Of a DNA stretch of 64,000 bases, positions 37,538 to 47,300 are shown in pieces (the first letter of the stretch is position 1; each line of letters begins with the position of its first letter). Both the position numbers and the translations under genes were made by a program. The DNA comes from Temnopleurus reevesii (taxonomy: Eukaryota; Echinodermata; Echinoidea; Temnopleuroida; Temnopleuridae): positions 148,336 to 212,335 of the forward strand of contig BQKZ01000243.1 of NCBI GenBank assembly GCA_036244855.1. The letters run 5' to 3'. The notes below the pieces were generated by a model that ran no database searches, was not told the origin of the DNA, and saw only the letters and a list, made by a program, of their open reading frames with translations.

Positions 37538-40500
37538 TGTCAATTCTTATTTAAAACATTATGAGTCAATATGATAATGAAATAATGATTTGTTTTGTTT
37601 TGATTCAACAGATGGAGACCAGAACGGGTTGGAGGAGGATGCAGGCGATACGCTAAGTAGGTCCAGAGGGAGCACTATATCACCACAACCTAAGGAGAAG
37701 CGTAAACCATTCTTCAAGAAGGTTTGTCATTTTTAGTTAATTATGTGTTACATTTTGTAGGTTTTGCTTGAATAAAGTAGTACATAGTGCTACAGGTACA
37801 AGATATACAAGGTCATTATCCTTTTGTTCTATTGATTCTGCCTACAAAATCCACTTAGCATTCAGAACTACCTCTTGTATTTTTAATTGAGAACAAGAAA
37901 ACTTTAATTTAAACTAAAGGTTTACAAAACATAAGTAGAAAATCGTAATTCAGAAAAAGTTTATCCAGAGCCTTGTTTCATATGGCTTAAATAACTATGT
38001 ATTTCTTAATGATATGCACTGCCTAATTCTTATTCATCACTATGTATATGACATTCTAGATTTAGATATTAAGATATGCTAATTCATGTTGATTAAGGAT
38101 AAACATTATTTGATTTTTGTTGCATTTGCAGACGGAAAATGTTCCTCCATATGATGTGGTACCATCGATGCGACCTGTTGTACTGGTTGGGCCATCACTC
38201 AAGGGCTATGAGGTCACTGATATGATGCAGAAAGCACTCTTTGATTACTTGAAAAGAAAGTTTGAAGGACGGTAAGTACGATCTTATTCATTTATTTTTG
38301 TTTGTCAATAGGAGATATCCAACCCTTTGTTTTGTTTCAAATGTATTCACGTTTCTTGCTGATGAATATAGTTAAGCCAACCGCATATGCTTAGACTCAC
38401 CTACCTTAGAACTGGCTTGCCACTGAGGGAGCTGGGTTGTGAATCGCAAGGCTAGTTGTGGAGATTAAATAAGTTGAATCCTTACGACTGAGTCATAATG
38501 TTTTTTACTATTCTTTTCTGACATTGGCAACACAAAAAAATGGCATTTCTCTTTTCAGACCATTCCAATGACCTATAATGTTACCAAATTGAATCTTGAA
38601 GCATGTTCAAATTTAAAAGTTGCCAAATTGTGTGGAAATTTGTTAACGCAAACTATGCTGCCACTTTGAGGATTCATAACAATTTCATTAAAAAAATGCT
38701 CTGCACAAAATGACAAATGCTAACCCAACAGGAATGGTCAACTTTTGTCTAATTTCTTTTTCTTTCTGCTCATACAACCGGTATATTTTTCATAGTCCTG
38801 CATCAAAAGTTATTTAAACAAAACTTGTGTTCAATTGTCCTGAAAGAATTAAAAGGTTCAATTGCCTGACCCAAGTAACCACCAGGACACCTGAAGATAT
38901 TGATTACACACCAACCTGTGTTCAGTTTTATTGTACAAACTACTATGATATATGCTGTTTAATACGAGATCAATAGTAATATGATATTACTATACCTGCA
39001 TAAACTAGTCAAAGGGAAGGAAAAGGGATCACATTTCTCAGTATTAGCTTTGTAGATAAAAAGATTCAGAAGAACCTGGTAGTAGTATGTCTGCAATTTT
39101 ATTATACGCGCAACAACAAGCAGCATTCTTCTTATGTAACAAAGTACATTGGGCCATTATCAGTTGGGTGTGCAAGAAAAGCAATGACAGAGATCTGAAT
39201 ATGAGAGAGTTATACAGTCAAACCTGTCTATATAGTGGCCACCCAAGGGAAACATAAAAAAATGGCCACTTTAGACAGGAGACCTTTATAGACAGTTTAT
39301 ATATAATACATATTTAGGTTGCAATTATAGACATATGGCGGCTAAGACAGGTTTGGCTGTATCATAAACTCAATAAAAATTACAAAATCTACAGGTATTA
39401 GAAAAATGAACATAACAGTCCGGATCAGTTTTTGGGAAGGTGGTGCTTCTGATATTTAATCGTTTTGTGAGCTCCATTAGAATTATTGATTAATTACATT
39501 AATTTTTTTTTTCAATAAATGAGACTACCGTCAAACCTGTCTATAGAAGCCACCCATGGTAAATAATTGAAGTGGCCACTATAAACAGGTGGTCACTATA
39601 GACAAGCGGCGCTAAGAATGGTTTGACTGTATGTTCATGGTTTGTTTCAATAAAATCAACCCAGGAATGTCTCATCAGTCTCAAAGTGAATATGACGACA
39701 TGTGTCGACTTTTAGGAGAATGGCTCATTTTTTAGTTTGAGTTCCCAAATTCCCAAATTTTCCCCTTACTCCCCTCTTATAGATTTCTGAATTAATGAAA
39801 CTTTTTTTTATTGTTAAACTTTATCCTTTAGGATTTGCATCACACGTGTGACAGCAGACATTGCTCTTGCCAAGCGATCGGTTCTCAACAATCCTAAAAG
39901 TCGGCAGATCATCGAGCGATCTAATAGTCGATCATCCAGTATAGGTAAGTCATCTGGAATCCCATGGTGATAAACTTGGGCAATTCCACATATTCTACCA
40001 TTTCTTCTTCTTATGAATTTGAGCATGTATTCTTTATTGAACAAGGATAAATGCATGTGTTCAGAAAAAAATTGAGAAATTTCTACACCTGAAGATGTAA
40101 GATTATTCAAAGGTGAATATGTAAAAGAAATGCATCTTTATTAGATCTTGAAGCTAATTAGTCTTCCCAAGATTTCTAATCATCTCTTCAAAGTGCAAAT
40201 TGCATGAAACTTTCCCGATTATGACATGAAAATTTATCAGTGCATATTTGGCTGCAATTTCGACCAATTCATTTTAGCTGCATAAACTAAAGAGTAACAT
40301 TAGATACTGCGAACCTACAAGCTTATGATTTTATGTTAAAGCTATAAAGCAGGTAATTTGGGATTTGGGAAGTTGTGTGATGTAATTTTTGTAATTATGT
40401 AATTTGACAAAGGCCAATAAAGCATGGACTGATTAGATGTTATGTAAGATGGTATTAGGTTTTATGCCCCATTTTGAAAAGTAACCTTTCAGTGGGAAAA

Positions 40501-41296
40501 TTAGATAATAAGTCTGAAGATGGAATTGTGGAATGCAACAAGGTATTATATGAGTAACCTTTTTGAGATTTCAAGAATTCCAAAATAATCAGCATGAATA
40601 AGCAGCCATTACGGCGTTCGGCATTACAAGGAATTTCTTCCTGCCGTCCCCATTTACCTCACCTGGGTTGAGTGCAGCACAATGTGTATAAATTTCTTGC
40701 TGAAGGAAATTAATGCCTTCCATTTTGGTTACTGAATACACACACGCCTATATGTAATATTATTATTATTATTATTATTATTATTTATTTGGCAAATTCA
40801 AAACGAAACAATTACCGTGTAAATAAAATATACAACATACAATAATTAGTGAAAAGAGTAAATAGGTAAGACCTGCAGTTGGTTTGAGAGGCATATGATG
40901 AAAATCATTTTACCTTCCAGCATTGTGATAACAGTAAGTTTTTACCACAGACAGGGAAATCATTATATGGGGCACAAAGGTGCTTACACATTACACGTCA
41001 TGGGGCATGTTTGTACACTTTATTTAGTATTAATTGAGAGTTTGGGGAAAGTGTCACATTACGTGTGAAACTGTGATGAATAAATGAACGGAGTGCAGTC
41101 AGATAGAAACTGTAGGATATCACATCCGCTGTTACACTAGAATTACCAACTCCCCCTCCCATCGTCAGCCCTTGCATTGTGGGTGGCCAGATACAGTAGT
41201 GGATCAAGGGGGGAGCGTCCCAGCGCACCCCCTATTTTTCTGCCAAAAAATGAAAGAAAAAGGAAAAAAATGAGGGAATTAGGCGGTATATCACTC

Positions 41297-41335
<39 letters not shown>

Positions 41336-44300
41336 TTTGAAATATGGTCTTAGATGCCATGAAATCTCATTTAAGAATATTTAATTTTCTTTTTTTTTGG
41401 GAACAAATCAACACATTTGCCACTCCCCCCTTTAAAAAAATCCTGGAGCCGCCCATGAGATAGCATCAGTGAAAAACAGTGAATCCGCAAAAATTTATGT
41501 TGTTATCATCATTATTATTATTATAATTATTATTATTTATTTGGCAAATTAAAAACAGTTACAGTTACAAAATGCCAAAATATTAGCTGTTACAGTAATA
41601 CCGGTAAATACGGAGCGGAAATGACCCCCATCCCCCGGTTATGTCTAAACTGAGGAAACCAAGTGAGAGTGTGCTATTATTTTGATTATCGCTTATCGGC
41701 CGTTGGATTTCACGGTTTCTTGTTTCTGATTGTAATATGAAGTAGAGAAGGCCATGATCAGTGAGGGGTACCAAACTACAATGCCAGGTCGGGTCCAATT
41801 AGGCAAATTTGATCTACTGTTAACAGAGAAACGCTTGGATGCTTCAGGAGGCTCATGGGATGGGGATGATAAGGGGGATACTGTAGTGAGAGAAAATTTT
41901 GAATAAGGAGAACTGCTGAAACTGCTTATCCGATAATGGAGAGCTGTAGAGTAAAATGAAGTAAAAAAAAAAAAAGAGCTTGAGCTTTCAATCCCAGCAG
42001 AATATTAAGCATTTTGTAGAATTAATAGTTGGGAAATTCATGGAAATAAGACACCAGCCAAAATTTTAGCTTATATAATACAGTATTTATAATGTTTTTT
42101 TTAAATGATGCTAGACTTTTCTGTTGAATTTTCGAGTTTAAATTGTTAATTGTTATTTCTTTTCTTTTGAACAGTCCGAGTTTAAATTTTGACAAGGCCA
42201 GCACCCGGAATTAGCATAAATGAACCCACTGAAAACATTCCAGCCTGTACAGGACTCGATAAGATGATCATATCCCATATAGTTTTCTATTTCTCCTTCT
42301 TATGTAAAAAAAAATCAATGTAAGCAGGAAAGAGGAACAAAACTCTAGATTAAATTTTCTTTACCACTTTCTGTGCTGATGGGGGGAGGGCAGGAGGTAA
42401 CATAAATTGGGAGAAATTTGCTTTCTGTCGCGGTGAATACACAGAATAAGTAAATACATTCAATGTATGTTTGACAGACTGACACAGAAAATAATAAAAT
42501 GGTAGAGGATGGAATTTAATCAACAAAACTTTTTTATTTCAAGGCCTGTAGGCTGTACTCTTCGGTATATATCGATCATTCCTTTGTGTTGAAAAAATAA
42601 ATGTACCTAGATTCTTTGAACATATTTCAAGATGTGCATTATGCCAGTCAGATATTAAAACTAAAAATTCCTACTCTATAAAATAGCATTATGTTTCATC
42701 ATAGTTTGATGCATTGTGCACTCAGCTCTATTGATATAGTTTCAATAACAAACGTATTTATCAAATCATTGCAATATATGCCGTACTTTAGGTACAGTAC
42801 ATTAAAGTCAACATTCTTTGCACTATATGGCACTATAAGTACTCCGAACAATGGGATGATCTATTGTTTGAGCATTTATAGTGTTATATAGTGTATCAAA
42901 GACTTATCACTTGTACTGTAATGCAGACCTCCCAACCATTACGAATTTGGGGAAGAATATAATTTTTATCATTCCAAGTCACATTTCGTAGTATTTTATG
43001 TCTTGTCATTATAATGTTACTAGATTATCCACATTATTTGGTCCGAGGGGTTTGGAGGTCTGGTCATGCATCAAAGTTTACTAATAGAAGCATGGAAGCG
43101 TCATGGTGTAGTGGTTTAGACTCCTGCCTTTCAAGTAGAAATTAGGTGGTTCAAATCCCACCCATGGTGTTAATTTCCTTCAGCAAGAAATTTATCCACA
43201 CTGTGCTTGATTCAACCCAGATGAAAATGGGTACCTGGCAGGAATTTATTCCTTGGAATGCTTGAGCACCTGACTGGCTTGCTCGGCAGTTATAGCCAGG
43301 GTAATAACACGGTACCTTGTATCAATCGCAGTAGAATATATGCATATACTGATTGATATTATTGATTGATCAAAAATGTGCAGATCAAAATATACTTGGT
43401 ATTCATGTAATCTCTCTCCTTAATTGTTATATTGGATAGACATATTGAGTGCCTATACAGCTTCTCTGGGTCATAGTTTGTGTTTACTGACAAATTTCTG
43501 GTACATTGCCTCTTATAAGATTCATTCATCCACACCAGATTGTTATTAGAGGTATGAATACATGTACATCGACAGTAAAATGTTATTCAAACATGATTGT
43601 ATATTTGTTCGCTTGTGGATCATTTTTTATTTGAATTATGAGTCATTGTTTACTTTTTTTCTATCTTTAAAAATGTTTTGAGTGCAAGCAAATGATTATT
43701 AAAGGGTATCTTAGCCCCCCCCCCCCCCAAAAAAAATGGTTTACTAGCTGGTAGTACGCATAAAAACAGTTCCCATTAAAATTTGATGACATTAAATGGA
43801 GTTTAGTTTTCCAAATATTGAATTATGAAAACTGATCGATTCTCATGAAAAATCGAAACGCAACACAAAAGAATATGCACGCATCTCTATTAAAGGCTCA
43901 CATGGAGTCTAATAAGGACCACAGAGAAACTGTAAGTGGTCAATTCAACGGTTACCCTATTTTTTTTTTGGGGGGGGGGGTTACACAATCATCCCTTGAG
44001 GTCACTTCTTGGAATTTTATGTACATTTATAACAAATTACACGTAGCATTGCGATTGCAGTACTTATATTATACAGTGCAATCCTGTACTTCTCTACATA
44101 TGAATTTAATGTGTGATGCTCCTCTTTTTAAGGAGAGTGATATGATTAGCTGTGAAGTAGAAAGAGTCCTGTCAAGGTCACGGTTAATAGAAATACTTCA
44201 GCCTTATCCGATCTCATTATTGGAAATGTTTATATTTGTCAAACTATGTCTTTGGCACAAAAAGGCCTCTCAGAAATACACATTTTATTCCGTCTACATA

Positions 44301-47300
44301 GATCTACAAAAGTTCTTGCATGATTTCATATGTAAAATGATTTCTGAAAGAGCATTGTTTTCTAAGAACGTGTGCATCTAAAAAAGTTAAACCCATATTG
44401 TTGCATTTTAACAGGTACCAAAATAACTGACAGCTGCATGATTTTTTCTCAGAATTGCAAACTGTTCCAAAGAATTGATGAGATCTATTTCCATTTTCTG
44501 ATTTGATGGCTGAGGGTACCATTTTTTTTCTTTCAGCTTTTTGGTTATTCTCATTGTGATTTTTATCCTCAAGTATACATATTCCGGAATGATTGGCACA
44601 TCTGCATAGTGTTTTTTCTTCAAATACAGAAGGTACTGCCATCACAAAATGTGATAGCTGTAAAGACAAATTAAAGGTCTAGAAAGAGGTATTATAAAGT
44701 ATATTTATTCATTTTGAAATGATATTGTCCATTCTATCTTTTCTCATTTTGCAGCTGAAGTTTAAGCGAATATAGATAGAATATTTGAGTTAGATAGTCA
44801 TTGAATATTACTCTATTTCTTCCCTGCTTTAAAGGGAGAAATTGGGATTTAGAGAAACAATATACAGCATTTATTCACTCTGCAATAATGTAATCCAAGT
44901 TTTTCTTCCTTTTCTTGTTCCACAGCTGAAGTGCAAGCAGAGATAGATAGAATATTTGAGTCAGCTAGTCATTGAATAGCACTCTATTTCTTCCCTGTAA
45001 GAGACAAATTAGGAGTTAGAGATACAATACACAGCATTTATTCATTCTGCAATAATCTCTTCCATGTTGTCTCTCTTTTCTTGTTTCACAGATAGAATAT
45101 TTGAGTTAGCCCGTAGCTTGCAGCTAGTCATCATAGATTACTATGTTTCTTCTTCTGTTGTACACAGACAAAAACAATTTCGAGGAATAATATACAACAT
45201 TTATTCTTTTGGCAATAATCCCTTCCATGTTTTTCTCTCTTTTCTCGTTACACAGCTGAAGTGCAAGCGGAGATAGATAGAATATTTGAGTTAGCCTTTA
45301 GCATGCAGCTAGTCATTGTATATTTCTCTATTTCTTCTTCTGCTTTAAACAGACAAAACAATTTTGAGAAATAATATACAACATTTATTCTTTTGGCAAT
45401 AATCCCTTCCATATTTTTCTCTCTTTTCTCGTTCCACAGCTGAAGTGCAAGCGGAGATAGATAGAATATTTGAGTTAGCCTTTAGCATGCAGCTAGTCAT
45501 TGTATATTTCTCTATTTCTTCTTCTGCTTTAAACAGACAAAACAATTTTGAGAAATAATATACAACATTTATTCTTTTGGCAATAATCCCTTCCATATTT
45601 TTCTCTCTTTTCTCGTTCCACAGCTGAAGTGCAAGCGGAGATAGATAGAATATTTGAGTTAGCCCGTAGCATGCAGCTAGTCATCCTGGATTGCGACACC
45701 ATAAATCACCCCAGTCAGCTGGCAAAGACATCTCTTGCCCCTATCATTGTCTATGTCAAAATCTCTTCTCCAAAGGTATAGTAGCCCACTACAAACAACA
45801 TCAGGGCCCCGTAACATAAAGGTTAGCGATTAATCGCTAATCAATGGCAAATCATGTACTAAAGTTTGCAATTGATTGCAAAATCAAATAGCGATTTAAT
45901 CGCAAACCTTTATGTTACGGGGCCCGGGTGTCTGTTTAATAGAATTTTCTTTGCCTATAAAACTCTGACAAATTGTTCCTACATTTTGACAGAGTGAGGA
46001 GCATTTGTAAAAAGTTTGTCAAGGTGTTAAGGCAAATCGGTTTCAACCCATGGGGTGTTTCCTCAGTAATAAGCACTCATTCTCTGACATTTAACATATC
46101 AATACCCAGTGATAGTGCTCATTATCTCATAAAACAGAGCATTTCCTGAAGTAGTGAGCACTTGTTAGTGCCAAAATGTTGATGAAACGCCCCCTGATAT
46201 TGCCAAATAAATTCATAGTCATTCATTTTTTATTTTTACAATGCTGAATATAAAATATATTCTAAGCTCTCCTAATGATAATTAATCAACCAGGTATTTG
46301 TAGATGATTTTGTCAATTAATCAGATACTTAAAGGCCCAAATGTGGCAAATAAATGGGACTGATTAACTTCATGTTTTAGCTTGCAAGATTTTTTTTTTG
46401 ATGGATACGACTCGTAGCCATACTTTTAACAAATGTATCCCTGTTTCATTTTAGCCAAAATAATTACATTAGTTCTTTAGTTTTGTCCTTTATTACATAA
46501 CATGTATGCATAGTTAGTATGAAGAGTGGAATGTCACTTTTCATATCCAGCAATGAAATATTTCAATGTCTAGAAAAATAAGCATACGGTCTGGATATAG
46601 CTGTTTCAAACTGATTGGCTATTCATATTCTTATTTCGGAATCTCGAGTAACTTTGTAAGGTTGGTATCTCCTCACCATTCCCAAATCATTAAGCGCATT
46701 ATCCCTTTATCATTTGTATTGTTTATTTGTTTTATCCACTGCAGGTACTACAAAGGCTAATAAAGTCACGCTCAAAATCTCAGAGTAGAAATATGAACGT
46801 GCAGCTGGTAGCGTCCGACAAACTAGCTCAGTGTCCACCCGTAAGTATCGTCAAAATTGTGTTATTATATAAATCAACATTCCCAATGGGCGATGTTTCA
46901 CCAAGGTACAAAAAACTCTAAGAACGACAGGTATCAGTTCTTATATTAAATTCTTGAAAGTCTTACAAGTATGTAGTGCAAGATCTGATACCTGTTCTTA
47001 AATCTGTTCTTACAGTCTTTAGAGATTTGTCAATCATCTCATTTTTCTGGAACTTAAAAGAAGATGTAATCAAAGACTGGACTTTTAAATAGTTAGAAGA
47101 TGGAATGGATATAAGCTATCATATTATAAATGGTACAACTGAGAAGTTTTGACACCTGTTTTGGGGGTTTTGTTTTCAGGACTTATTAGATGTGATCCTG
47201 GATGAAAACCAACTGGAAGATGCTTGCGAACACATGGCTGAATACCTAGAAGCATACTGGCGGGCCACCCACGGCCCAGAGGCGGAGGTCCCCCCAAAGG

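Noticed and set aside
37330..37540. CRISPR-like direct repeats
   Set aside because: Simple trinucleotide repeats in an animal intron; no spacers.
37191..37574. Poly-Ile, poly-His and poly-Met frames
   Set aside because: Translation of the ATC trinucleotide array in its different phases, not a protein gene.
43098..43170. Possible tRNA gene
   Set aside because: A- and B-box-like motifs are present, but the sequence continues into a SINE body that recurs elsewhere, so it is a SINE head rather than a tRNA.
43845..44381. 178-codon frame in intron G-H
   Set aside because: Long but without recognisable motif, splice context or biased codon use; contains a G-run; treated as chance in intron sequence.
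45256..45439. Mutually exclusive alternative exon H
   Set aside because: The copies lack the 3' half of the exon and have no convincing donor, so they cannot replace exon H functionally; kept only as a decoy acceptor candidate.
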